A model generated the notes under the pieces. The model was not told the DNA's origin and searched no databases. It saw only the letters and a list, made by a program, of their open reading frames with translations. From Telmatactis stephensoni (Eukaryota > Cnidaria > Anthozoa > Actiniaria > Isophelliidae), in the NCBI GenBank assembly GCA_029948255.1, contig JALIZF010001520.1, positions 284,001 through 348,000 on the forward strand: DNA of 64,000 bases, in the 5' to 3' direction. Positions 10,652-22,200 of the stretch are shown here, in pieces (positions within the stretch are counted from its first letter, which is position 1; every line of letters begins with the position of its first letter). A program made the translations under genes and the position numbers.

Positions 10652-12100
10652 GTATTTGTCATCTACAATGGCAACTCCAGACAGATGCTATGCCCTCAGC
10701 TCTTTCTTTTGCCCAAGTTTGACTGATACACAGACTCGACAAAAACTGTTGGTTACACCAGGGCATGTTTGTATTTATTGTTATTTTTGTGTAAGCAAAT
10801 GCCTTTTTCTAATTTTCCTTTGTTTTTAGGGCTAAAAAGTCAACAAAAAAGGTTTGCTCGTTTACAAGAAATGTGGACATTTTTACAAAGGATTTTATTA
10901 TGGTTCCAGTATGTCCAAGGTATATCAGATTACATTTCTAACTTATTTCCTTAATTCTTCACTCAAAATTCACCCACTCTCTTACTTGCACTTTTTTACT
11001 TTACCCTCTATTCCTTCTGTGATTGATTAATAAATTAGTTATAATTTATTCATTCATTCACTTGTTCATTTTTTGAACAAGAACCACTGGTTTTTGGTTT
11101 TACTTTGCAACTTGAAAAAATATCCCACAGCTGCAAACTTAAAACATCTGTATGCTAATAAGAGACTAAGGGTCTGATAAAATGAAGCAAACTGGACTGT
11201 TTTGGTTTACCCCCTAAATATGGGCTTGCCTGCAAATCATTAGATTTGACCATTGTGTTTTCACGGGAAATGGGCAAGTCAGTACTCAATTTTTTTTTCT
11301 CTTTGGGTCATCTTGTCCTCAACCCTAGTAAAAAAAGACCCTTGATCCCGCATGAGCAGTTGATTTTCAAGATTTAAACATAACTTACATGTATTTTGGT
11401 TTGGACAGTTTCATGAGATCTCACCAAACCAAGCCAGCCTGCTAAATATCATTAAAATTGTTTTATGACCATCATTTTCTCAGCAAGATTTTTTTTGGTA
11501 AATATACTTTTTTATAAATTTAGTCCTTGTATTGTTATCATGGATTCAGCTGGATGGCAAGACCAACAATCTTTACAAAGATCAACAGAAGTGAGGTTAA
11601 TTAGAAGGTACTTTTTTGAACTCATTTGAAATGATTTCTATCAGAATGGCATCCCTACATCTTTACGAGAAAAAAGTTTAAAGAAAATACACTCAAAAAA
11701 CAATTGTGAAATTAATCACAAACAGAAATTAATTAAAAATGACAAAATTTACAGATTTCGCTAATAATGCAAGGGAAAACAAGATAGATTTTGGTGATGT
11801 CTAAATTAAAAAATAATAATTGCAAAATTAATGTAGAAAATTAATGTAGAAAAACGTTGCAAAAATGAACTTACTTTATAACGTATCTTGTCTTTTAGCT
11901 TCATAAGAAACGAATGGTACAAGAAATACACCACATCTTTCAGTGAGCCTGATCTTGCAATAGTTTATGCAAAGGTAAGGATAATGAAAGGGTTTTAGAT
12001 GTGGCAGGTTAGTATAATGTTACATATCATCTAAGTGGTGGCTAAATGATTAAAAGTATACAATACTGATTGTGCTGTCCCCATTTTTTCTATTGTTGTC
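10652..12100 (+). pseudogene. Ulp1/SENP-like cysteine peptidase, exon remnants
   Basis: Five segments in order resemble the C48 (Ulp1) peptidase fold. They are 10652-10770 (RCYALSSFFCPSLTDT), 10830-10919 (KKVCSFTRNVDIFTKDFIMVPV, between TTTTTAG and GTATAT), about 11082-11125 (NHWFLVLLCNLKKYP, the expected catalytic His), 11524-11607 (PCIVIMDSAGW, the expected catalytic Asp) and 11899-11974 (FIRNEWYKKYTTSF). The last two junctions are phase-compatible. A D-C dipeptide at 12068-12073 (NTDCAVPIF) is placed where the nucleophile Cys box should be, but has Ala for the usual Gly. Known members remove SUMO or ubiquitin-like proteins, and many eukaryotic DNA transposons carry one. The 11082 segment does not join its neighbour in phase, so I treat the gene as broken. 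Confidence 0.5.
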
Positions 12101-12264
12101 TGTCTATTTTAATCATTCATCTTATTTTTCAATCCTAGATTGTCAACTGAGCTTAGCCAAAGCAGAAAAAAAACGCCATTTACCATTTACAAAATGGGAC
12201 ACTGAGGGAAAAAGGAAGATGGCAATGCAATTGCTTCATCCTCATTATCCTTCACACATTAAAT

Positions 12265-12615
12265 CCTTCATCACCATCTACATCCATTCCACCATCACAA
12301 TCACCATTTCCATCCATTCCATTGTTTTCAACATCTATATCATCCACACAATCACAATCCATTCGCATCCCATCAATTTCATTTTCTCCACCATCACCCA
12401 TACCATCACAATCCATTCCCATCCCATCAATTTCATTTTCTCCATCATCACTCACACCATCACAAACCACTCCCATCCCATCTAATTCATTTTTGACGTT
12501 GTCATCCATTCCATTCAACCTACCATCACAAACCATTCCCATCCCATCTACTTCATTTTTGCCATCATCATCCATTCCATTCCCACCATCAGCATCTCAA
12601 TTGTTTCCAATCATT
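12265..12615. repeat. Minisatellite rich in CCATC/ATCC words
   Basis: A unit of about 60 bp (CATTCCCATCCCATCAATTT... with CACCATCAC blocks) is repeated about five times with decay. Open frames on both strands across it are by-products. Confidence 0.8.
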
Positions 12616-12659
12616 TCATGAACTCCTTCATTTACTTGTTGGACATGTCTAGCAAGATG

Positions 12660-12855
12660 AACCCAATCATCGAAAAACATGCTTCAGCACCTGCAAGCTA
12701 TTGCCCCTACAATACAATATGCATCTTTAGAAAATACGCAGATGTATATTGCTCTGCTGCTTGGGGTAATTGTTCTCATCAGCTACTTTTACGACTCCTT
12801 TGCCTTCAGAAACCTGCTGCTCGAATACTTCTCGATAAAACCTTGTTGTAGGGTT
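12660..12855 (+). mobile_element. LINE fragment, downstream of the RT domain
   Basis: The frame reads YCSAAWGNCSHQLLLRLLCLQKPAARILLDKTLL and then stops at 12849-12851. The pattern YC-WGN, then L-L-LQK-AAR-ILD matches the segment following the reverse transcriptase in CR1/Jockey-type LINEs. Only about 55 residues are left. The element could be related to the one at 41640-43072, which lacks exactly this part. Confidence 0.65.
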
Positions 12856-12899
12856 TACTTTACCAAAAAAAACAGGGTCTCAACCAATGCAGTGTAACT

Positions 12900-14099
12900 G
12901 GGAGGGGGGGCTAGAGGCAAACAACCCATAAACCAACTTGCTATGCAATTTTTGAGAGACACTTCAAATATTTTCCAGCTTATGACGTTCAAGAACAAAA
13001 GAAGGAGTGGTCCAAAGTGTGCCAGGCAATAAAAACATTTAGAATCCATCCGTATGTCAGTCCATCCATCTATGTATCTATTCTCACTGCGTACATAATT
13101 AGCTTGATGGTACTGTAAGAACAATAATAGGTGTGTTGGCTCTTTGTTTCTAAAACTAATGACCAAATGAAAGAATATTTTGTTCCCTATAATGCCCACT
13201 TTTTGAAATAATTATGTCTTGAATTCAAAATCCTTCAATGGGCTAAACAAATACCTTCGTACAGTGGTACCTTTATTAAGCAAGGTCCCGAAGGTGTTCG
13301 CTTAATAGAGGTACTACTTCACTTGCTGTAATTTTCTTTTTTTTTTTGCAAGGTATCTTTGCCACCGTTGGTGCCAGACATGCAATTCTGTTCCGTAACA
13401 AAATATCTAAAGTTGCATTGCCAGCGTGAACAAATTAAATATTGTCTCATTAATAAGTTTATGTATAGGCCAGTATGATTACATACTTAATAATAATAAT
13501 AATAATACTTGGCTGTTAATTGTAAACAAGCATCAGTATAATGGATTTGTTAAAGTAAAATGTGTTTTTTTTTGTAAGAGTTAATGCTGAATATTAATTA
13601 AAACATGGAATATAAAAATTTAAGTGAAGATCCAGCAAGCCATAGTAAGTATGCAGATATCGTCGATATCATCTAAGAGGAACATGAAATTTGACGTACT
13701 GACATATAAAAGCTTTTACATTTCATGCTGTCTGCAAAAAAAATTCAGTCTGTACTAAATACCATTGTTATTGCCGTATGGCAACAAAAGCAAGCCATCA
13801 TTCTGCACAAGAGTTCAGAACAATTGAGATTGCTACTTACGTAAAATACTAAATTACTTTGTTTTTTAAAGTGCGAAGTCTTGTTTTGGTTAGTTTTCTC
13901 TTTAGAAAATACAACACAAGCAATAACAAAAACGTAATTTATTTTCAATAGCCTATCTTTTTCAATTAATCACTAAAGGATGTTCACAAGTGTTTTTTTG
14001 ACACTTATCGAAATGAAATGTTACATTGCAAATCGTCGGAGGAGTTGGAAGCTGGCTAGATTGGACAATCCAACATTAAACATGTTGTAACAGACGACA
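12900..14099. other. Non-coding stretch with small repeats
   Basis: Contains a short imperfect inverted repeat at 13263-13318 (GTGGTACCTTTATTAAGC ... GCTTAATAGAGGTACTAC) and a (TAA)n microsatellite at 13490-13507. No gene seen. Confidence 0.5.
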
Positions 14100-15444
14100 A
14101 AATTGCTGCAAACAGTGTACGAGAGTGGAAAAGAACATAAAGATGGTCGGCCGGTGTTCTTTATTGCTAAACAAGAAAAAAGACAAAAAATAGTTGTTCA
14201 AGGTGAATATTGCATTGAAATATTGCAAAATTGTAATTTTAATCCTCAGCTTATTTGTTTGAATTTACATTTTTGTGTGCATGTGTGAAAATCCTAATGA
14301 ATATTTGATTTTAGACAACACATCTGAATCAGAAGTAGAAAGACCGAACAGAAAAAAAAAACAGTGAAAATCTCAAGATGAACAAATTTCTGAAAATGTG
14401 GAGAGACTGAGTATGGCACATGGTGATAAGTGGTCTAGAGGTGACTACCGTCTATGGGCTACTGCCCTTGTAAGTATAAAAACACACACACAAAACTATA
14501 GGAAAACAAGAACACGCAAGAAAATTGAATACACAGTTTCGGAATCAAGCTGTCAATGCCATGTGTCTAAAACAGAACAGACTATCACAATCATTCTGGC
14601 CTTGAGCGTTAAACCTTACAAATGTCACCAGGAGAGCCACCAGACTACCCCCATTTCAGAAATAGACATCAATTATCAACATCTTCAAAAATCGACGTCA
14701 GCACCATCAACTAGCACTCACAAACTGGTAAAGCATAATTAAAGTCCCTATGACGCATATTTTTTTTATTTTCAAACTCATTTCTTTTCTGGGAATATAG
14801 TTAAGATCTTTTTATCCCATTTTGGAATACTCTATATTTTCGGAGATATAAAAGTTTCAAATTTCAAAATTCAAATGTGATGACGTCAGGGGAGTCATTA
14901 TCACTAGCTTCTCATGGATTTTACTAAAAGAGGTCTTAAATTCCACAACCAGATGTTTTTACTCAAACACAGGCTTTACCAACGGAAATAAATTCCAAAT
15001 GAAAAAATAAGAGTATTTCAAGTCATCTTGGTTTTGTATAATAAATGATGACTCCCCTGACGTCATCAAATTTGCATTTTGAAATTTGAAACCTTTATAT
15101 CTCGAAAAATATGGAGTGTTCAAAAGCAAGACAAAAAGACCTCAACTATATTCCCAGAAAAGAAATGAGTTTGAAAATAAAAAAATATGCGTCATAGGGA
15201 CTTTAAAGCTTTTCTTCTTTTCTTTGTTTGCATCATATTAACACTTATTATCCAAATATGTATCTCTGACTAATTTTCTTTCAATAAATATCATCTCATT
15301 TCTTTTTAAATTTCCTAAACCCGCACAGAGCTCCTAGAAAATCTGAAAACGCTTCAAGAACTTCAAACAGGGGGCATTTTAACCGATGAAGAAGTTAATG
15401 AGCAGAAGGATGCCAATTTAAATGAACTGAAAGAATTAAAATAA
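14100..15444 (+). pseudogene. Remnant of a multi-exon gene with a coiled C-terminal exon
   Basis: One exon ends at the donor after 14469 (CTT|GTAAGT) and encodes ENVERLSMAHGDKWSRGDYRLWATAL. The final exon (about 15331-15444, after CGCACAGAG) encodes LLENLKTLQELQTGGILTDEEVNEQ and ends in TAA. Both parts, a DYRLWA box and a C-terminal LKxLQxLxxxGxLTxEE helix, look like a repeated cnidarian gene family. The tail resembles SHOCT-type oligomerisation helices. A further candidate exon is 14104-14203 (SGKEHKDGRPVFFIAKQEKR). A TGA right after an A10 run at about 14354-14367 interrupts the second exon. The intron is occupied by a MITE (14743-15202). Confidence 0.45.
14743..15202. mobile_element. Long-armed MITE with TTAA target duplication
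   Basis: The left end reads TTAA|AGTCCCTATGACGCATAT and the right end ATATGCGTCATAGGGACT|TTAA. The arms pair for nearly 200 bp each, including GATGACGTCAGGGGAGTCAT against ATGACTCCCCTGACGTCATC. No coding sequence. TTAA duplications are typical of piggyBac and Kolobok elements. Its termini differ from those of the 6.7-kb TTAA element at 19251, so it is not an internal deletion of that one. It lies in an intron. Confidence 0.88.
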
Positions 15445-16599
15445 TTTATTTAATTGTTTGTAAACTACATAGTAGAATGTAATATGTAATTTTTGGCACT
15501 TTGTATCAAGCCAACCACTACTTTTGGAGATTGATTAGTGTGTCAAAAAACAATGTGCGGAATGTGATTTCCTTTTGTGTAGTATTAGTTTCCAATTAAC
15601 AACATATTGATATGCTTTTGAGTTTTACTGCTGCAAAAATCGAAAGTTACACCTCAAGCATGTTAAGGCAGGGTCTAAAGCCAATTTTAACAAAATTTAA
15701 CATAACTTTTTGCACAATAAAGACATCTCGCTGAAACTTCAGATGCCAAAGAGAATCGATGTTCTTAATAATTTAATGCACCTAAATTTACGTTTGGAGG
15801 TCACGTGATATATCACATGCTTTTCAAATTGCTGTGAGAAAGTTTCAAATGGTTTCAAGTGGCCCAATTAACACCAACACATTTCAAAAACTGTTTGTCA
15901 TCACCAGGAAACTATGAGAAAGCACATCCTGTTTGGAATCGTTGGATACATTAGGCCAAAGGGGAAATATTGCAAAAAAAATCACGTATTTCATTGAATT
16001 GCTTGTCTCTCTCAGTGATAGCCTTACGGGAATATAGTTTATCCAGCCATTCCAAACACAGTACAATATGGTTTAATAAAAACAAACACTCTACGGTAAT
16101 TAAAGTGATTGTCAGTGTTGTTTTCTATTTGCTCGCCATCCACACCTTGCAGCATATATTTCTTGCTCTCAAGTAAACTTTTTGATGCTAAAACAATATT
16201 TTCTCTGGATCGCGGTAAAGGGTGCTTGACATGCGCATATCACAGTGGTTTTGCAGCTAGATTCAAAAAAATGACGGTAAGAATATATTTGGGATTTGCT
16301 AGGGTATTCCTATGTGAAACAAAAGCTAAAGTACTGAATAGTCAAAAGAGAAATAAAGATGAATCAGAGACGTCGTACAAGAATCGAGTTTTGAATGAGA
16401 TATGATCTGTATGTCAAACAATTTGAATAATTTAATTGTCACAGAAAAAATTGTAAGTTAGTTTATTCTTTCTAATAACTTGTTATTGGGCAAAATCTTT
16501 GATGTTTGCCATCGATCCTTATACATTTGTACATGCACATACATTGTTTAAGTTGAGTTATTTAGGCCAGTTCACAGAGTAAGTCAAATTATTTCACAG
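15445..16599. other. Non-coding stretch
   Basis: No supportable gene or RNA. It ends at the acceptor ATTTCACAG used by the exon at 16600. Confidence 0.4.
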
Positions 16600-18461
16600 G
16601 AACCTTCTTAAAAAGTTACAAGTCCATTGATACTAAAATATCACAGTGGAGAAATCCAACCAAAAAGCATGACTACATAAACCAGTTCTCATCTTTAAAA
16701 TCGGCAAAAACCTTGGAAACTAGAAGAAAATTTCACTCTCTGCAAAACTGTCAGTGCTGTAACTCCTTCCACCTGGGTTTAGCAAAAACTTTCCCTGAAA
16801 GTAAACATCACCTTGCTAAGAAAAGAGGTCCCTTGACAGATACAATATATACTAAAAAGCTTGTATCAAACAAAAAAACACTTCCCAATAAGACAGAGCT
16901 CAAACAAATAGGAGGGGTGATTTTTGATCAATTAGACAAAACCTGCAAACAAAACTTGGGGAAGACATTGGATGAAGTTCTTGAAAGTACACCTCAATCA
17001 AATCTCCAGAGACGAACAATCCCATTGGAGAAAAGAAAACAAAGAAAAGCAATACAAAAATAATTTAGATCCTCCATGTAGAGTGTCTGGAGTAAAAATG
17101 ATGCCAGCTCCCACCTTGCCCAAAGAGCATCATTTGCAACTCAATGTCAGCAGCGCATGGACCAATCATTTGAGATATATGATGAAGCAAAGAAAAGAAT
17201 TCAAAGAACACCACCTAATGTGAAAAGGTCACATGTTCCCAAAGATATTGATGGAGATTTAGAGAAGCTATTGCAAGATGTTGAGACCTGGCCTAATGGC
17301 ATGCCAATTGTGAAGAGGAAAGAAGAGGAAAGAGAAGAAGACATTATTCCACATGAAATGGATGATTCTTGGCAAGCTGGGAAGAAAATTTCGTTCCTCG
17401 TCTTCATGACTACATTGGCGGTGTGAACGATGGTGGTGAACCATGTTTTTATGATGTCGACGAGGTATACAACAAACTGAGTTGAACGAGATCTTTCTAT
17501 TTTATTTTTATAATGTTATATTTGTTTTCTGTTTATTTCTTCCAGTTTATAACCTCTACTCCAGAACAAAAGTAGCAGGAAAATGCTCAGCGATCTGAAT
17601 CTCATGTAGAGTGCGAGGTAATTATCTTTTACTTGTATACGTACATGGTACATTAGTGCAATAATATCAAAATGACCACTATGCTGCTTTTTAAAAGTAA
17701 ATTTAGTTCTGTATTATTGTAAAAGTAATTTCTTTCTTTAATATTTTAGGAAGAAGAAGTCGAGTTTGTGCAAACTGGCCGTGGTACAACTACGAACTCA
17801 AATCAGGTCAAATCTCAGGTAAATCCTACAAAGAAAGAAAGAGGTTTCATAAATGATAAATCTAAACACTATTTTCTTATTTCCTATTTCTCAGGACAAA
17901 TTCCTGTGCAAAGACTGTGGAAAAGTGTTTACTAGAAAAGATAGTCTGAAACGACACCAAAAAGCCCACCACGGCAGCCAGTCCACCCAATTCCAGTGAG
18001 ATCTGTGCAAGCAAACTTTTAAATACCGCAACACCTTGACAAGACATCAGAAAAGTCACAAACATCCCAAACAGAAAAGCAAAAACCAGTGCGACGGAAC
18101 GTTCCCTTCCGTCAACAAACTCCAAGTGCACCAAAAAACATGCCATCCACTTCCATCAACAAGCTGTGGTTCTCATCACTCTAGGAAAAGTAGTTATTAA
18201 TTTTTATTAAGTCTCTTGTGAATGAAGCGTGAATGTTGGGTAATTTGGCAATAGAATAGAGACGCTAGATGATTGAATAATTAACGTAACAAAATTAATT
18301 AATGTCATTCATTTTGTTTCTTTCATAAATTGACTTTTGTAGGACCTACTGAGCACTCAAAAGTCACCTCAACCATCAACTTTCCCTTGGCCTTACGCAC
18401 CATGCCTTCTACCATATACAGAGATGCTGACGCAGACATCCAAGAAACAATCGAGCAACAC

Positions 18462-18695
18462 TAGGGGTATAGAATGGTAAAATCCGAGCCTCCCGAGCCT
18501 GCGAGCCCCTTGTTTTAAAATCCGAGCCCACTTTCAACATGCAAAATCCGAAATCCGAGCTTCTGACCCCAGCATTTGAAAATTCCGAGATTCCAAGCCT
18601 AATTTCTTGAAAAATCCGAGCCTCCGAGCCTCTACAAAAATCAAATCCGAGCTTTGCGAGCCTCTTTATTTTTTAGACACCATTCTATACCCCTA
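18462..18695. mobile_element. MITE with 16-bp perfect terminal inverted repeats, inside an exon
   Basis: Ends are TAGGGGTATAGAATGG and its exact reverse complement. Flanks are ACAC on both sides (or AACAC, depending on where the end is placed), giving a 4-5 bp target duplication. The interior is made of AAATCCGAGCCTCCGAGCC-type words. Removing the element plus one duplication restores the host frame as ...IEQHWPQIRTH..., which supports a recent insertion into coding sequence. Confidence 0.88.
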
Positions 18696-19250
18696 ACACT
18701 GGCCTCAAATAAGAACCCATCAAAGTCGACACAACAGGCTACAAGATTATTACAACTGGCGGATTACTCCAAAAGGTCACCAAATTGTTTCCCGAATGCC
18801 TGCGCCAAATTCTGTCTGACCAATCCACAGTATTCAAGATAAACTTCTCATTTGGGTACATTCTAAGGAATAATGAAACAGGAGAGTTGACATTTTATCA
18901 TGCGTCTGCAAACAATCATCGAGTACTGGATGTGCCCTACCTGATCGCCAACGAAAACGATTTACAGCAGTTGATTGAAGTCCTACAGAACATGGATTTT
19001 ATCAAGTGGATTAGGCAGCAAAGACCAAACTCCAAGTGGGTGGTCCACTGGGTGACAAATGTCACTTTCTTTGTTACCAAGGTTACTGGCCACGTCATTG
19101 GAAGAGCTACGAGCCTACCATCCTACATTGTCAACAACAGAGCCATCGTGTCTCTAGAGTGTGATGCCAACTCTGGAACAGTTTATCAGGACAAGCAGTG
19201 CTTCTTTAGATGTCTAACTCTTCATCATGGTGCCCACTCACGATACTTAA

Positions 19251-22200
19251 GGTTTGGGTCTAGTACGAAAAATGACCAAAATTTACAAAAAAAATGCGTA
19301 AAAATCTCAAATTCATTTAAAATTCCTCAAACTGCACAGATGGCACACTTTTTATGTGCTGAAGAGATGACAATGGTAATATGACCTTTGACATGTCACG
19401 TGACACGATAACAAACAAAAACAGCTCGAAAAAAACAGCATATCTTTAGCTCGTCGGGAGTATTATAAAACGTTTGAATTAAACTATGTTTGTAAAGTAT
19501 GGATAAATGAGATAATTAAGGCTAGCACACCAATTAGAAGAATTGCTTACATTACTCACAAGAATAACTGATTTACTTGAAACATCAAAACATCAATTTT
19601 ACTGTGTAAACAAAAAATAGAAGAGCAATATCTCCTTTGTGCACAAAATTATTTCAAAACTCTAATTGTTAGGTGAAAGATTATTTATAAAAGAATATAT
19701 TTCGCCCTTTCATTTCATTTCAACTTAAATTTTCACCACCCTCCGAAGACTGATAAAGAATCGCACCGTTGAAGTTCAATGCTCCGCCATCTTACTACTA
19801 CGCCTGCAGTACAATTCAGCGGTAGTCATAGAAGCTAAAGAATTTAACCAATAAGAAGGCTTGAAGAGACCACTGCAAGATGGCGGATGAACTGTGGCAG
19901 TTTAGTTGCTTTTTCGGTATATATTTTGTATTTTTCTTGCATTTTTGCGCATGAAAGCTGCTTATAAGTGGCATAAACATTACGGTGAGTCTCTATTTAA
20001 ATATCCTTAGAACTCTGAATTATTTTATTGCTTGTAAAGTTTGATAATGTATACATAATGTTTTGAAGAGAAGCAATCAATAAACATGACTACATTTGCA
20101 AGAAGCTGTTTTCCTTTTTTTAGCTTTTAGTTAATTGTATTTGCTTATCTTGCATACCTTGGAATTGAATTACAAACTATTTCCTGTTGCAATAAGCATT
20201 TTGGCGCAAAATTAGAAAGTTGTACATCGACATAAGTTCATGATCGTTTATACTCCTTATACTGTGTTCTATGTATCGTACATTTCTACATCCTTAAAAC
20301 GTAAATCTCGAGAGCTAAAACGAGATGAAAGAGGGGAAATCCAAATTTTGCTCTCGAATAAAACAAGATCATTACAAGCTCTTTCGTCACAGACCAGATT
20401 TCTTTACGAAGTTTGAGCAATTTAACCTCAAATTCAAAGCCCTCCAAGAGGCAATGCAAAAGTGGAGTCCTCGTAAGAAGCAAGACAAAGAAAAATACAT
20501 GAGGGATTTTTCTGTGGATAACTGGACGAGCTTCTCAGATGCTAAAAGAAGAAAGCATTCCTTGTTTTACTGCAAGGGATGTCAGCAAAACTACAGTAAT
20601 ACCCAGGCTTTATTTCCTGTCAGATCTTCCCGTCTCAAAAGGAAGGCAAATGACAACCCTGTTGTTGTTTCTGATGGCCTTCAAAAACAGATACTAAAAG
20701 CAAGAAAACTTCCCAACAAGAAGGTTATATATATATAAAAACAAAAAAAAAAACAAACAAACAAAAAAAAAAAACGAGCCCACGACCTGTATGATTCCAT
20801 AAATAAAGCATTCCAAACGGTTGGGACAATACTGCTCCCACTAAAGTACTAGACCTCAATCTGAAAATACAATCAAAGAGAAAAAAAAAAGAGGTTAGAA
20901 GAAATGTTTTGAGGCTTTCGAAAGAAAATACAGAGGAACAATGGAGGAAAACATCATTCTCAAGGTACATGCAAATCCTACTAATCTGTGAATAAATAAA
21001 TATACAAACTTGTAAACAAATAAATATAAATATAAATGATAAAAATTATTGCATGTTAAATATACAACTAACTATAAATAAATCAAATGATGAAATATGA
21101 AATATAATGCCCTATTTAGCTAATTCAGTATTAAAATTGCTTCTATTAAAAAATATGTTATTAAGTTTTTCAGTGTTTAATGGATTAAAAATATACTTCA
21201 CTAGAATCTATAATTATGAAATTACAAGGTACAAGGTACTGTAGCATTAATTTTATGTGAGATTTCTCTGCCATAAAAATGTTGCTCAACCAAAGAAACA
21301 ACAGTGTGTTGGTCATTAGCTACAGGTTATTAAAATACAAAAATACTATTTCAAAATTAATTATCTCTTTTTTTCTGTAATGTTTCTTCAACATTAAAGT
21401 ATTGTTGACTTGCATTAAAAAATAAAAGTAAAATTAATCAAATGTTATGAGATAACAAATAAGCTACATCAACAATAACAATAAATCTAAATCTAAATGT
21501 TTACTGCATTAAACTCCCTAATGGGATATATAAATTGCATATTTGTCTTACACAGATGCTTGGGAAATACACAATCTTTCAATGCCCGCAAAAGAGAAAG
21601 ACTTGCCATGTCCTTTGAGACCCAGAAGTCCCTCAGAGGAAAGGATCTTGAACGAAAAAGACAAGCAAAAGAAAAAAATACCACACTGGTAAGATAGATG
21701 CCATGGCCTGGGACAAACAAGAAGTAAAGGTGGAAGTAGAAGGATATGCTGATGGAGGTGATGTTAACTGGAGTGACCTTGCACGAAGGTATGGGGTGAA
21801 AAACAAGAAAGGTAAAAATGCAAGAAATGGTGGTGAAATAACTCAACAGTAACCTAGTTAATGAAGGAATTAACATTCATAGATTTAAAAGAAAGCATGA
21901 AGGTGAAAAGAGAATAAGGAGAAAGAAACTTCGTGGATTGGGAGGTAAAGAGCTTCATACATGTGTGTACTTAGCCATTTAATTAAAGCTAATATATATT
22001 GAACATATATAGCATGTTCATGTGCAATCTAATTTAAGCACTATGAAAAAAAATTAATATGAAATTTGACTTAGGTTTGTTAGCCAATCAGATTACAGAT
22101 AGAAAAAAGTTCCCATTGATATACATGTAGTGATACAAATCTGAGGGATAAATTTTCATTGCTGGAATTATACCATATTATATTTACCCAACTTGAATTG

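Noticed and set aside
12252..12575. Minus-strand ORF rich in Asp, Gly and Met
   Set aside because: By-product of the CCATC-rich minisatellite on the other strand.
17997..17999. Selenocysteine at the TGA codon
   Set aside because: The gene is otherwise decayed, and no SECIS-like hairpin was recognised; a nonsense mutation is far simpler.
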